From contig CAVTON010000002.1 of NCBI GenBank assembly GCA_963736455.1, positions 620,001-684,000 on the forward strand: a stretch of DNA of 64,000 nucleotides, given 5' to 3'. Position 1 is the stretch's first letter, and each line of letters begins with the position of its first letter. The position numbers were made by a program, and so were the translations under genes. Source of the stretch: DAHUXD01 sp963736455. Lineage in GTDB: Bacteria; Acidobacteriota; Thermoanaerobaculia; UBA5066; Gp7-AA6. Of the stretch, positions 29,704 to 38,151 are shown in pieces. Below the pieces are notes generated by a model that saw only the letters and a list, made by a program, of their open reading frames with translations, was not told the origin of the DNA and did no database searches.

Positions 29704-30600
29704 TTGAGCCGCCGCGGCCGCCGCATTTCGCCCGCGACCGTCTTTTTCGCCCTTCTCTCGCTCGTTCTCGCGGTCGCGCTCTACTGGAAGACGCGGCCGC
29801 CGGGAGGGGCCGCGGCGCCTGCTCCTCCTCCGTCTTCGCGGACGACGGCGCGCCCCGCGCCGCGGCCGCGACCTTCGCCGACCATCCGCCGCACGGGCCC
29901 CGGCTCGGAGAAGCCGCGCGGCGGCGTGGCGGAGATCTCTCCGAGGGCCGCCATCGTCATCGACGACCTCGGCAACGAACTGGCCCCCGCCCAGAGGATC
30001 GCGGGATGGAAATTTCCGGTGGCCGGGGCGGTGCTCCCGGACCTGCGCTGGAGCGCCGCATCGGCGGAGGCGCTCGTTCGCGGAGGAAAAGAGGTCCTCC
30101 TGCACCTGCCGATGGAGCCTCAGGGCTACCCGCGCGTGCGGCCCGGCCCGGGGCTCGTGCTGCGCTCCCAGTCCGATGCCGAGATCGAGCGGCTGATCGA
30201 GGAGGACCTGGCGACGGTTCCCGGGGCGGTGGGAGTGAACAACCACATGGGCTCCGCCGCCACCGCCGACGCCCGGGTCATGCGCGCGGTCGCCCGGGTG
30301 CTGTCGCGTCGCGGCCTCTTTTTTCTCGACAGCCGAACCACCGACGCGACGGTCGCCGAGACGACCGCCGAGCAGGCGTCGGTTCGTTCCGTTTCGCGCC
30401 GCGTGTTTCTCGACGACGTCGCCACCGAGGAAGCGATTCGCGCTCAGCTCGACGAGCTCGTGCGGAGGGCGCGGGCAGAAGGCGACGCCGTGGCCATCGG
30501 GCATCCCTACCCGGTGACGCTCTTCGTGCTCGAACAGGAGCTTCCGGGGCTTTCGAAGAGGGGTCTGCGCCTGGTGAGGGTCTCGGAGCTGGCGAAGTGA
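29704..30600 (+). CDS. Divergent polysaccharide deacetylase (YibQ/DUF610 family)
   Basis: The 298-residue protein has one N-terminal transmembrane helix, a Pro/Ala-rich linker and a polysaccharide-deacetylase-like barrel: AAIVIDDLGNELAPA (the DD metal motif), EVLLHLPMEPQGYPRV, VGVNNHMGSAATAD and a final AIGHPYPVT. These are hallmarks of the YibQ family, which is linked genetically with envC in many bacteria. The TTG start is 15 nt after the S41-like stop, so the three genes form an operon. The substrate has not been established; peptidoglycan is the usual guess. Confidence 0.85.
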   Translation: MSRRGRRISPATVFFALLSLVLAVALYWKTRPPGGAAAPAPPPSSRTTARPAPRPRPSPTIRRTGPGSEKPRGGVAEISPRAAIVIDDLGNELAPAQRIAGWKFPVAGAVLPDLRWSAASAEALVRGGKEVLLHLPMEPQGYPRVRPGPGLVLRSQSDAEIERLIEEDLATVPGAVGVNNHMGSAATADARVMRAVARVLSRRGLFFLDSRTTDATVAETTAEQASVRSVSRRVFLDDVATEEAIRAQLDELVRRARAEGDAVAIGHPYPVTLFVLEQELPGLSKRGLRLVRVSELAK

Positions 30601-30606
30601 GGAGAG

Positions 30607-31371
30607 CTACTCCTCTCTCTTCGTCTCCTCCCAGTACTCGTCGAGCTGCTTCATCGGCACGTCCGAGACGTCCCGTCCGCTCTCGCGCGCCCGCCGCGCC
30701 ACGCCGGCGAAGCGCTCGCGGAAGCGGCGGTTGGCCTGCCGCAGCGCGACCTCGGGGTCGATCCGGCGGCGGCGCGAGAGGTTGACGACCGAGAGAAGGA
30801 GGTCGCCGATCTCGTGCGCCTCGGCGCCGGCGTCGCCCGAGCCGGAAGCCTCGCTCCACTCCCGGATCTCCTCTTCGATCTTCGCGACGACGTCGGAATC
30901 GCGCTCCCAGTCGAACCCGAGATCCGCGGCGCGCAGCGTTTGCCGGTATGCGTTGGCGAGCGCCGGCAGCGCGTCGGGGAGGCTTCCGAGCGGGTCCTCG
31001 AGAGCCTCGGGCTGGCGCCGCTTGCGCCGTTCCCATGCGGCCTTCACGTCCTGTGCGGTCGCGGCCTTCGCGTCGCCGAAGACGTGGGGATGCCGCTCCG
31101 TCATCTTGGCGGTAATGCCGTCGGCGACCGCGTCCATGCCGAACCATCCCCGTTCCTCGGCGAGCCGCGCGAGGAAGAAGATCTGGAAGAGCAGGTCGCC
31201 GAGCTCGTCGCGCATGGCCTCGGGCTCGCCCTCATCGAGCGCCTGGAGCGTCTCGTACGTCTCCTCGAGCAGGTGCGTCTTGAGGGTGTCGAAGGACTGC
31301 TCCCGGTCCCACGGGCAGTCCCGCCTCAGGCGGGCGACGAGAGCGGCCAGGCGATCGAGGGCCTCGGACAC
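30607..31371 (-). CDS. mazG: Nucleoside triphosphate pyrophosphohydrolase MazG
   Basis: The 254-residue protein has two MazG domains. The first carries CPWDREQSFDTLKTHLLEET and ExxD in DELGDLLFQIFF; the second carries EEEIREW and HEIGDLLLSVVNL. The metal-binding E/D residues are intact in both. MazG hydrolyses NTPs to NMPs and clears aberrant nucleotides. GTG 31371 is the start because TATCAT lies 7 nt upstream; the longer frame upstream is antisense low-complexity sequence. The C-terminal extension of about 15 residues is charged. It is convergent with the YibQ-like gene, 6 nt apart. Confidence 0.9.
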   Translation of the reverse strand: MSEALDRLAALVARLRRDCPWDREQSFDTLKTHLLEETYETLQALDEGEPEAMRDELGDLLFQIFFLARLAEERGWFGMDAVADGITAKMTERHPHVFGDAKAATAQDVKAAWERRKRRQPEALEDPLGSLPDALPALANAYRQTLRAADLGFDWERDSDVVAKIEEEIREWSEASGSGDAGAEAHEIGDLLLSVVNLSRRRRIDPEVALRQANRRFRERFAGVARRARESGRDVSDVPMKQLDEYWEETKREE

Positions 31372-31378
31372 GACGCGG

Positions 31379-31384
31379 ATGATA
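31379..31384 (-). promoter_or_regulatory. -10 box (TATCAT) for mazG
   Basis: TATCAT is 7 nt from GTG 31371, again matching a leaderless start. No ribosome-binding site is visible. Confidence 0.5.
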
Positions 31385-31473
31385 CCCGCGCCGTCCGATC
31401 CCGCTCGGGACGGTGCCGGCCCCGCCGGCCGGTGCTCGGCCGCCGCTCCTGCTAAAATTCGCTGATTCCCGGG

Positions 31474-31956
31474 ATGGAGCGTGTGAGCGAGGAAGACAAG
31501 CCGATCCGCGTCGTCGACCGCCGGATGTTCACGCCCGAGGGTGAGCTGCGTCCGGACTATCAGCCGGAGGAGGCCCCCGAGCCTCCGAAGACCGCCGCCG
31601 CCCCGGAGCCGGGCCGGGAAGCGGCCCCGCCGGCGGGCCCGGAGACCGCCGACGCGGATCCGACCGCCGATCGCGCCACGTCGCAGGCCTTCGTGACGCT
31701 GATCAGCTTCCTCGCGACCAACGTCTACCACGCCCTCGGCCTCGATCCGATGACGGGGAAAACGCTCTCGCGGCGCGACACCGCGGCGGCGCAGCAGATG
31801 ATCGAGTGGCTCGCGGTGCTCGAACACAAGACCCGCGGCAATCTCAACTTCGAGGAGACGGACCTGCTGTCGCGCGCGCTCTACGAGCTGCGCATGGCCT
31901 ACGTCGAGGCGATGCGACCGCCGGGCCGCGAACCGCCGCCGCGGGCGGGCGGCTAG
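31474..31956 (+). CDS. DUF1844 domain protein
   Basis: The 160-residue protein has a Pro/Glu/Ala-rich N-terminal half and a C-terminal DUF1844 domain (QAFVTLISFLATNVYHALG, then TAAAQQMIEWLAVLEHKTRGN and LNFEETDLLSRALYELRMAY). The family is common in Acidobacteriota and Deltaproteobacteria-like lineages; its function is unknown. TAAAAT at 31454-31459 gives a short leader to ATG 31474. GTG 31484-type internal starts are out of frame or less likely. It is followed 8 nt later by a TPR membrane protein gene, probably an operon. Confidence 0.85.
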   Translation: MERVSEEDKPIRVVDRRMFTPEGELRPDYQPEEAPEPPKTAAAPEPGREAAPPAGPETADADPTADRATSQAFVTLISFLATNVYHALGLDPMTGKTLSRRDTAAAQQMIEWLAVLEHKTRGNLNFEETDLLSRALYELRMAYVEAMRPPGREPPPRAGG

Positions 31957-31964
31957 CGGCCCGC

Positions 31965-33875
31965 ATGCGGAATCGACGCGCCGGGAAGCGGCGGGGGATC
32001 GGAGCCCGCTTCCCGCTTCCCGCCTTTTGCCTTTTGATCTTTTTCGGGGGCGCCGCCGGAGCCCGCGCCCAGGACTCCCTGTCGCCGCTGCCCCCGCCGG
32101 TGACGCGCGGGCTCTACCGGTCCCACTGGTTCGACTACCTGTCGGCGTTTTCCGAGGGGGATCGGCTCGCCGAGGAGAAGGCTCTCGAAGACATGGTGCG
32201 CGCCGGCCGGAAGGTCGGCGTGCGCCGCCTTTCGGATTTCTCACGGACCGCGGTTTTCATCGGCCGCCGGGCGGAGTCGCAGGGTCACCCGGATCGCGCC
32301 GAGCGCGCCTACGCGGCGGCCCTGCGTCTCGACGACTCCGATCCGGACGCCGTCTTCGCCCGACTCTCGTTTCTCGTGCGCCACGGGCGCATCGGAGAGG
32401 CCCTTCGGGCGATCCCGGACTCGGCCTCCGCCCTCCTCTCGACGCACGAGTCGCGCGTTGCCATTTTCTCCTCGCTCGGCGTCTGGGCGGGCGCGGCCGC
32501 CGCGGCGCTGCTGGCGGGAATCGTGCTGTCTCTGGCCCTGCGGCACGGTCCGCGGGCCCTCCACGACCTCAGGGAGAGAGCCGCACGCTCGTTCGGCCCG
32601 GCCGGTGTCCTGCCGTTCGGCCTCATCGTCGCGGGCCTGCCTCTCCTGATCGGCTTCGGCCCCATGTGGCTCACGCTCTACTGGGGCGCCCTTCTGTGGG
32701 TCTACGCCGACCGGCGGGAGCGAGTCGTCCTCGCGGCGAGCTTCGTCGGCCTGGCCCTCGTCGTTCCGCTGGCCGCATGGATCACCGAGGAGAACATCCG
32801 GCAGCGCTCGCCGCTCTTCGTCGCGGCCATGGACCTCGAGGAGCGGCGCGAGGATGCGAGCGCCGAGGACGGGCTGCGGCAGGCCTCGGCCGTCTTCCCC
32901 GAAGACCCGGACGTCTGGTTTCTGCTCGGCACGTATGCCGAGCGCTCCGGAGACCTGGAGCGGGCGCTCTCGGACTACGGCCGGGCCATGGCGGCCGACC
33001 CGGCCGACTACCGTCCCGTCCTTTCGCGCGGAAACGTCCACTTCACGGAGGGGGACTACGGCGAGGCGATTCGCGACTACACGGAGGCGGCCAAACGCAA
33101 CCCCCGGGCCGCCGACGCGCTCTACAACCTCTCCCTCGCCCGGGGCGAGGCGTACGATTTCGACGGCCAGTCGCAGGCGCTCGCCGGCGCGCGCGCCCTC
33201 TCGGCCTCGCAGGTGTCCGCCTGGGCGAACAATCCGACGCTGGCCCGCGTCGTCTCGTCGGGTTACAGCGTCTCGCGCGCCCGCGACCGGATCGCGGAGT
33301 GGAATGCGCAGCCGAAGAGCCGCAGGCTGCCCGGCCACGGGACCGCGGCCTCGCCCTGGGTTTCCCTGTTCTCGCCGTGGATGTTCGCTCCGCTCGCCGT
33401 GCTGGCCGCGGGCATCCTGTTTTCCCGTTCACGCCCCGCGGTCGCCGCGATCTGCGAGCGCTGCGGCCGGGCGTTCTGCCACCATTGCCGCCGCTACGGC
33501 GATCCGCCCAACTACTGCGCGATGTGCTCGCGGGCATTTCGCAAGGAGACGCACGGAGACATCGAGATCCAGGCGGCCGAGGCGGCCGCGATGCAGAAGC
33601 GCGCGTCCTGGCGGGCGAGGACGAGCCGGGTCGCGTCCCTGTTTCTGCCCGGATCGCACGCCTTCCAGGAGGGCCGTCCGGTCGCCGGCGCGATCACGCT
33701 CTTCCTGTTCTTCTTCGGCCTCGCCGCGGCGGTTCTCGACGAGCGGTTCTTCTCGCCCCTGACCCTGCCCGGGCCCGCGGGCCTCCGCGCGACCGTCGTG
33801 CTCGGCGGCCTCCTCGCCCTGCTGACCTGGCTCAGGGCGCAGCTCGTCGGAAGGAGGGCGGCCAGTGGGGCTTGA
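31965..33875 (+). CDS. TPR-repeat membrane protein with zinc-ribbon-like cysteines
   Basis: The 636-residue protein has a signal peptide, an N-terminal TPR-like pair (HPDRAERAYAAALRLDDSDP), three or four transmembrane helices (about residues 165-275), a second TPR group (WFLLGTYAERSGDLERALSD and following repeats), another membrane helix, a cysteine cluster CERCGRAFCHHCRRYG...CAMC, and two final helices. It looks like a scaffold at the inner membrane; no enzyme motif is seen. The first codons lie in a low-complexity repeat (GGGAAGCGG/CCGCTTCCC). It overlaps the next gene by 11 bp, so the two are coupled. Confidence 0.7.
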   Translation: MRNRRAGKRRGIGARFPLPAFCLLIFFGGAAGARAQDSLSPLPPPVTRGLYRSHWFDYLSAFSEGDRLAEEKALEDMVRAGRKVGVRRLSDFSRTAVFIGRRAESQGHPDRAERAYAAALRLDDSDPDAVFARLSFLVRHGRIGEALRAIPDSASALLSTHESRVAIFSSLGVWAGAAAAALLAGIVLSLALRHGPRALHDLRERAARSFGPAGVLPFGLIVAGLPLLIGFGPMWLTLYWGALLWVYADRRERVVLAASFVGLALVVPLAAWITEENIRQRSPLFVAAMDLEERREDASAEDGLRQASAVFPEDPDVWFLLGTYAERSGDLERALSDYGRAMAADPADYRPVLSRGNVHFTEGDYGEAIRDYTEAAKRNPRAADALYNLSLARGEAYDFDGQSQALAGARALSASQVSAWANNPTLARVVSSGYSVSRARDRIAEWNAQPKSRRLPGHGTAASPWVSLFSPWMFAPLAVLAAGILFSRSRPAVAAICERCGRAFCHHCRRYGDPPNYCAMCSRAFRKETHGDIEIQAAEAAAMQKRASWRARTSRVASLFLPGSHAFQEGRPVAGAITLFLFFFGLAAAVLDERFFSPLTLPGPAGLRATVVLGGLLALLTWLRAQLVGRRAASGA

Positions 33876-35136
33876 AGGCACGCTGAAGGTCTTTTCGCTG
33901 ACCGAGATCTTCCAGATGCTCGGACTCCAGCGAAAGACCGGCATTCTCTCGGTCGACGGAGAAGACGATTCGATCACGATCTCGTTTCTCGGCGGCTCGG
34001 TCGTGGCCGCCGAGTCGGAGGTCCGGCGCCTGGAGAACCGTCTCGGCAACCTCCTGCTGCGCGCCGGCTACGTGACCCAGGAGCAGCTCGACCAGGTGCT
34101 CACCATCCAGAAGGAGACGCGCCAGCGGATGGGCTTCCTTCTCGTGCGAGAGGGCCTCGTCGAGCCGGCCGAGCTGCGCGAAGCGCTGCGCCTGCAGATC
34201 TCGCGCATCGTCTACTCGGCGTTCCGCTGGCCGGACGGGCGCTTCCATTTCACCCAGGAGGGAACCGTCGACTACGACGCGGACCACATGGCGCCGGTCT
34301 CGACCGACACGGTGCTCATGGAGGCCGCGCAGATCGTGGACGAGTGGCCGCTGCTCGAAAAGAAGGTGGGCTCGCTTTCGACGATCTATCATCGCGCGCC
34401 CGGGGTCGAGAAGCTGAACCTCGTCATCCACCAGAAGAACACGCCGGAGGGCACGCTTTCGGTTTCGCGTCCCGAGGCGGAGACGTGGAGATGGATCGAC
34501 GGCCGGCGCAGCGTCGGCGACATCATGGAGCGGGCGTTTCTCTCCGACTTCGAGGTGCTCAAGGGCACGGCGGACCTGACGGCGCGCAACCTGATCGAGA
34601 TCGGCCGCATCGAAGAAGAATCCGCCGCCGCGGTCTCGACGGCCGCCGAAGCGCCGGTCGACGCTCGCGGCCGAGCGGGCCGCGCCCTGGGCCTCTGGGC
34701 GGCCCTCGTCGTTCTCGCCGCGCTGTCGGCATACCTGGTTCCGCGCAATCCGGCAAACCTGTTTCTGCGGCCGGCGGGCGAGATCCGCGCCGAGGCGGAT
34801 CTGGCCAAGGCCATCTCCCTGAACCGCGCGGTCGCGATCGAGCGGGCCGTCCGGATCTACTACGACTCGAGCGGAAGGTACCCGAGGGGCCTCGAGGATC
34901 TCGTCGTGGCCGGCATTCTCGACGAGGACTCGCTTCGCGATCCGTACGGACGCTTCTATCGCTACATCCTTCGCGCCGAGGACGGAAAGTTCGGCCTCTA
35001 CGGCCGGAGCGCTCGCGGCCAGATCGATCTCGATCTCTCTCTCGAGCGCAGCCTGGCGCCGGTCTCGGAGCTGCGTCCGGCGCCCAAGCGACAGCAGGAA
35101 CAGACCGAAAAGCCGAGCGTACAGGTCGTCGAATAG
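33865..35136 (+). CDS. DUF4388 protein with C-terminal GspG/pilin-like periplasmic domain
   Basis: GTG 33865 starts inside the previous gene. The 423-residue protein begins with a DUF4388 (PATAN-like) module (LEGTLKVFSLTEIFQMLGLQ, RKTGILSVDG) and a region of helical repeats. A transmembrane helix follows near residues 275-290 (LWAALVVLAALSAYLV). The outer domain resembles the C-terminal part of pseudopilin GspG (AVRIYYDSSGRYPRGLEDL, DPYGRFYRYIL). PATAN/DUF4388 modules are found in signalling proteins, often linked to two-component or gliding systems. The fusion with a pilin-like domain is unusual. Function is unknown. Confidence 0.7.
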   Translation: MGLEGTLKVFSLTEIFQMLGLQRKTGILSVDGEDDSITISFLGGSVVAAESEVRRLENRLGNLLLRAGYVTQEQLDQVLTIQKETRQRMGFLLVREGLVEPAELREALRLQISRIVYSAFRWPDGRFHFTQEGTVDYDADHMAPVSTDTVLMEAAQIVDEWPLLEKKVGSLSTIYHRAPGVEKLNLVIHQKNTPEGTLSVSRPEAETWRWIDGRRSVGDIMERAFLSDFEVLKGTADLTARNLIEIGRIEEESAAAVSTAAEAPVDARGRAGRALGLWAALVVLAALSAYLVPRNPANLFLRPAGEIRAEADLAKAISLNRAVAIERAVRIYYDSSGRYPRGLEDLVVAGILDEDSLRDPYGRFYRYILRAEDGKFGLYGRSARGQIDLDLSLERSLAPVSELRPAPKRQQEQTEKPSVQVVE

Positions 35137-35244
35137 ACGCAAAATATGAGCCTATTAGACTTAGATATTTGATGAAAAATAGTTGACATCGCTTGACTCA
35201 TATCCTATAGTCGGCATTCCCGAAAAGGGCTATAGGAGCAAGTG
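35137..35244 (+). promoter_or_regulatory. dnaK upstream region: consensus sigma-70 promoter and candidate HspR operator
   Basis: This gap is markedly AT-rich. TTGACA at 35183-35188 and TATAGT at 35206-35211 are separated by exactly 17 bp, a near-ideal vegetative promoter and the only one here with a clear -35. A second TTGAC (35193-35197) repeats the -35 with a 10-bp period. GACT (35195-35198) and AGTC (35209-35212) form a small inverted pair over the -10. HspR boxes (HAIR, CTTGAGT-N7-ACTCAAG) contain CTTGA; CTTGACT at 35192-35198 is a near match to one half-site only. No CIRCE element is present. Confidence 0.6.
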
Positions 35245-37155
35245 ATGAGCAAGATCATCGGTATCGACCTCGGGACCACGAACTCGTGTGTCGCCGTCAT
35301 GGAGGGCGGAGACCCGGTCGTCATCCCGAACGCGGAGGGCAACCGGACCACGCCGTCGGTCGTCGCGTTTTCCAAATCGGGCGAGCGGCTGGTGGGCCAG
35401 GTTGCGAAGCGGCAATCCATCACGAACCCCGCCAACACCGTTTACTCGATCAAGCGGTTCATGGGCCGCAAGTTTTCCGAAGTCTCGGAAGAGATGAAGA
35501 TGGTCCCGTTCTCGGTGGTCCAGGCGTCGAACGGCGACTGCCGCGTCCGCGCGGGCGGCAAGGACTACTCGCCTCCCGAGATCTCGGCCATGATCCTCGG
35601 CAAGCTGAAGGAAGCGGCCGAGGCGTACCTCGGCGAGAAAGTGACGCGCGCGGTCATCACCGTGCCGGCGTACTTCAACGACTCCCAGCGCCAGGCGACC
35701 AAGGACGCCGGCCAGATCGCGGGACTGACGGTCGAGCGGCTCGTCAATGAGCCCACGGCCGCGGCCCTCGCCTACGGCCTCGACAAGAAGAAGGATGAAA
35801 CGATCGCCGTCTACGACTTCGGCGGCGGCACGTTCGACATCTCGATCCTCGAGGTGGGGGAGGGCGTCGTCGAGGTGAAGTCCACCAACGGCGACACGCA
35901 CCTCGGCGGCGACAACATCGACCAGCGAATCATCGACTGGATCCTCGCCGAGTTCAAGAAGGACCAGGGCGTCGACCTTTCGAAGGACGCCATGGCCATG
36001 CAGCGCCTGAAGGAGGCGGCCGAGAAGGCCAAGATCGAGCTCTCGAACGTCGTCGAGACCGAGATCAACCTTCCGTTCATCACGGCCGATGCCTCGGGCC
36101 CGAAGCACCTCCAGTTGAAGCTCAACCGTTCGAAGCTCGAGCAGCTCGTCGAGGACATCATCCAGAAGTCGGTCGGACCGTGCCGCCAGGCCATGAAGGA
36201 CGCCGGTGTCGAGCCCAAGGACATCGACGAGGTCGTCCTCGTGGGCGGCCAGACGCGCATGCCGAGGATCCAGCAGCTCGTCAAGGAGCTCTTCGGAAAG
36301 GATCCGCACCAGGGAGTCAATCCCGACGAGGTCGTCGCGGTCGGCGCGGCGATCCAGGGCGGCGTGCTCGCGGGGGACGTCAAGGACCTGTTGCTGCTCG
36401 ACGTGACGCCGCTCTCCCTCGGCATCGAGACGCTCGGCGGCGTGACGACGCGCCTGATCGAGCGCAACACCACGATTCCGACCAAGAAGAGCGAAGTCTT
36501 CTCGACGGCCGGCGACAGCCAGACCTCGGTGGAGATCAAGGTGCTCCAGGGCGAGCGGGAGATGGCCCGGGACAACAAGACGATCGGCGTCTTCCACCTG
36601 ATCGGCATTCCGCCGGCGCCGCGGGGCGTTCCGCAGATCGAGGTCACCTTCGACATCGACGCCAACGGCATCCTCAACGTGTTCGCCAAGGATCTCGGGA
36701 CCGGCAAGGAGCAGAAGATCACGATCACCGCGTCCTCCGGCCTCTCCAAGGACGAGATCGATCGGATGGTCAAGGATGCGCAGTCGCACTCGGACGAGGA
36801 CCGCAAGCGCCGCGAGGAGATCGAGTCCAAGAACCGCCTCGACTCTCTCGTCTACTCCTCGGAGAAGACGTTCGACGAGAACAAGGCGAAGATGTCCCCG
36901 GCCGACGTCTCGAGCTTCGAGGCGGAGCTCGCCGAGGCGAAGAAGGCCCTGGAGGCCGGCGGCGCCGAGAACATGAACGCCGCGGTGGAGCGCCTGCAGC
37001 AGGCGTCGCACAAGCTGGCCGAGGCCATGTACAAGGGCGCCTCGGCCCCGGATGCCGGCTCGGCGCCGGGCGGGGGTTCCTCCTCCGGACCGGCAGGCTC
37101 CAAGGAGGACGAGGTCATCGACGCGGAGTACGTGGACACGGAGAAGAAGAGCTGA
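35245..37155 (+). CDS. dnaK: Molecular chaperone DnaK (Hsp70)
   Basis: The 636-residue Hsp70 starts SKIIGIDLGTTNSCVAVMEG and has the ATPase phosphate motifs (AVYDFGGGTFDISILEV, VLVGGQTRMPRIQ), the linker DVTPLSLGIETLGG, the substrate-binding domain and a Gly/Ser-rich tail. ATG 35245 has AGGAG at a 6-nt spacing; GTG 35242 is an alternative. It folds proteins with DnaJ and GrpE, neither of which is adjacent. It is followed by hsp20 and hspR. Confidence 0.97.
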   Translation: MSKIIGIDLGTTNSCVAVMEGGDPVVIPNAEGNRTTPSVVAFSKSGERLVGQVAKRQSITNPANTVYSIKRFMGRKFSEVSEEMKMVPFSVVQASNGDCRVRAGGKDYSPPEISAMILGKLKEAAEAYLGEKVTRAVITVPAYFNDSQRQATKDAGQIAGLTVERLVNEPTAAALAYGLDKKKDETIAVYDFGGGTFDISILEVGEGVVEVKSTNGDTHLGGDNIDQRIIDWILAEFKKDQGVDLSKDAMAMQRLKEAAEKAKIELSNVVETEINLPFITADASGPKHLQLKLNRSKLEQLVEDIIQKSVGPCRQAMKDAGVEPKDIDEVVLVGGQTRMPRIQQLVKELFGKDPHQGVNPDEVVAVGAAIQGGVLAGDVKDLLLLDVTPLSLGIETLGGVTTRLIERNTTIPTKKSEVFSTAGDSQTSVEIKVLQGEREMARDNKTIGVFHLIGIPPAPRGVPQIEVTFDIDANGILNVFAKDLGTGKEQKITITASSGLSKDEIDRMVKDAQSHSDEDRKRREEIESKNRLDSLVYSSEKTFDENKAKMSPADVSSFEAELAEAKKALEAGGAENMNAAVERLQQASHKLAEAMYKGASAPDAGSAPGGGSSSGPAGSKEDEVIDAEYVDTEKKS

Positions 37156-37164
37156 CAGCCGTTT

Positions 37165-37199
37165 GCCGTAGGGGCGGGGACAAGCCTCGCCCCTACGGC
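37165..37199 (+). repeat. 12-bp perfect inverted repeat between dnaK and hsp20
   Basis: GCCGTAGGGGCG (37165-37176) pairs perfectly with CGCCCCTACGGC (37188-37199). The type GTAGGGGCG...CGCCCCTAC occurs as a dispersed palindromic repeat in many GC-rich bacteria. There is no T-tract, so rather than a full terminator it may stabilise the dnaK mRNA or reduce read-through into hsp20. Confidence 0.75.
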
Positions 37200-37200
37200 T

Positions 37201-37206
37201 TACACT
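37201..37206 (+). promoter_or_regulatory. -10 box (TACACT) for hsp20-hspR
   Basis: TACACT ends 7 nt before the hsp20 ATG, directly after the inverted repeat. It suggests an independent leaderless transcript for hsp20 and hspR. Confidence 0.45.
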
Positions 37207-37213
37207 TAATTCC

Positions 37214-37666
37214 ATGACGGTCTTCCGCTGGAATTCCCTTCAGGATCTGTTCGCCATCCAGGAGAAGGTCAACCGCCTCTTCGAGGAGACGATCCACCGC
37301 ACCGAGTTCCCCGACGACGGCATCGATGCCGCGCTCTGGTCTCCGGCGGCGGACGTCTTCGAAAGCGCCGGCGAGATCGTGCTGAACATCGAGCTCCCGG
37401 GGGTGCATCTCGACGACGTCCGTCTCGAGGCTCTGGACGGCAAGATCCGCGTGTCGGGACATCGCCGCGCCGACGACGGCATCGAGCCCCGCCACTTCGT
37501 CCGCATGGAGCGGATCTACGGCACGTTCTCCCGGGACTTTCCGGTGCCCGGTTCGCTCGATCCGGGCATGATCAAGGCGACCCTGCGTTCGGGAGTCCTC
37601 CGCGTCGTCGCGCCGAAGGCCGATCGCGGCCAGGCGATCCCGGTGGAGCCTCGGAAGGCGCGATGA
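37214..37666 (+). CDS. Small heat shock protein Hsp20/alpha-crystallin
   Basis: The 150-residue protein has the alpha-crystallin core: PAADVFESAGEIVLNIELPG, then VRLEALDGKIRVSGHRR, RIYGTFSRDFPVPGSLD and the A/G-x-L-like segment in LRSGVLRVVAPK. It holds unfolding proteins for DnaK to refold, which fits its place after dnaK. ATG overlaps with hspR at its 3' end (ATGA). The C-terminal I-x-I-type motif is present only loosely (QAIPVEP). Confidence 0.9.
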   Translation: MTVFRWNSLQDLFAIQEKVNRLFEETIHRTEFPDDGIDAALWSPAADVFESAGEIVLNIELPGVHLDDVRLEALDGKIRVSGHRRADDGIEPRHFVRMERIYGTFSRDFPVPGSLDPGMIKATLRSGVLRVVAPKADRGQAIPVEPRKAR

Positions 37667-38040
37667 AATCGAGAGACGCGGGAGTCTTCCGCATCGGAGC
37701 AATCTCGGAGCGCTATGGCATCCATCCGCAGACGCTCCGGATGTACGAGCGGGAGGGGCTGCTGCGTCCCGCCCGCACCGAGGGCAACACCCGGCTCTAC
37801 GACGCCGACACGATCGAACGCCTCGAGATCATCCTGACCCTGACCCGGCACCTGGGCGTCAATCTCGCGGGCGTCGAGGTCATCCTCCACATGAAACAGC
37901 GCATGGAGAAGATGCACGGGGAGGTCCAGAGGATGCTCGAGGTCTTCCGCGTCGAGCTCGAGACCAACCGCACCGGATCGCCCGGCCACAGCGTCGCCCT
38001 GGCACGGATCCCGGGGCGTCGGTACGCGGACAAGGGCTAG
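37663..38040 (+). CDS. hspR: MerR-family heat shock regulator HspR
   Basis: The 125-residue protein has a MerR-type winged helix with the HspR signature (YGIHPQTLRMYEREGLLRPA, RTEGNTRLYDADTIERLEII) and NLAGVEVILHM, then a coiled coil. HspR represses dnaK operons by binding HAIR inverted repeats with DnaK as co-repressor in Streptomyces. In actinomycetes the usual order is dnaK-grpE-dnaJ-hspR; here only hsp20 separates dnaK and hspR. It likely regulates this operon through the region around 35183-35212, which is inference. Confidence 0.88.
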   Translation: MKSRDAGVFRIGAISERYGIHPQTLRMYEREGLLRPARTEGNTRLYDADTIERLEIILTLTRHLGVNLAGVEVILHMKQRMEKMHGEVQRMLEVFRVELETNRTGSPGHSVALARIPGRRYADKG

Positions 38041-38110
38041 GTTTCCCGGGGGGCCCGCGGACGGCCGAAACCTTCGATTCGCAAACTGCCCTCGGGAACC
38101 TCTCGTCTGC

Positions 38111-38118
38111 TATAGAAT
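38111..38118 (+). promoter_or_regulatory. -10 region (TATAGAAT) for GWxTD gene
   Basis: TATAGAAT lies about 33 nt before GTG 38152, and CGGAGGG serves as ribosome-binding site. This gene has a conventional leader. Confidence 0.5.
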
Positions 38119-38151
38119 CCCCGCTTTCGAAACGACCGTTCGGAGGGTCTA

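Noticed and set aside
35137..35244. CIRCE element (HrcA operator) upstream of dnaK
   Set aside because: No TTAGCACTC-N9-GAGTGCTAA pattern is present; the linked regulator is HspR.
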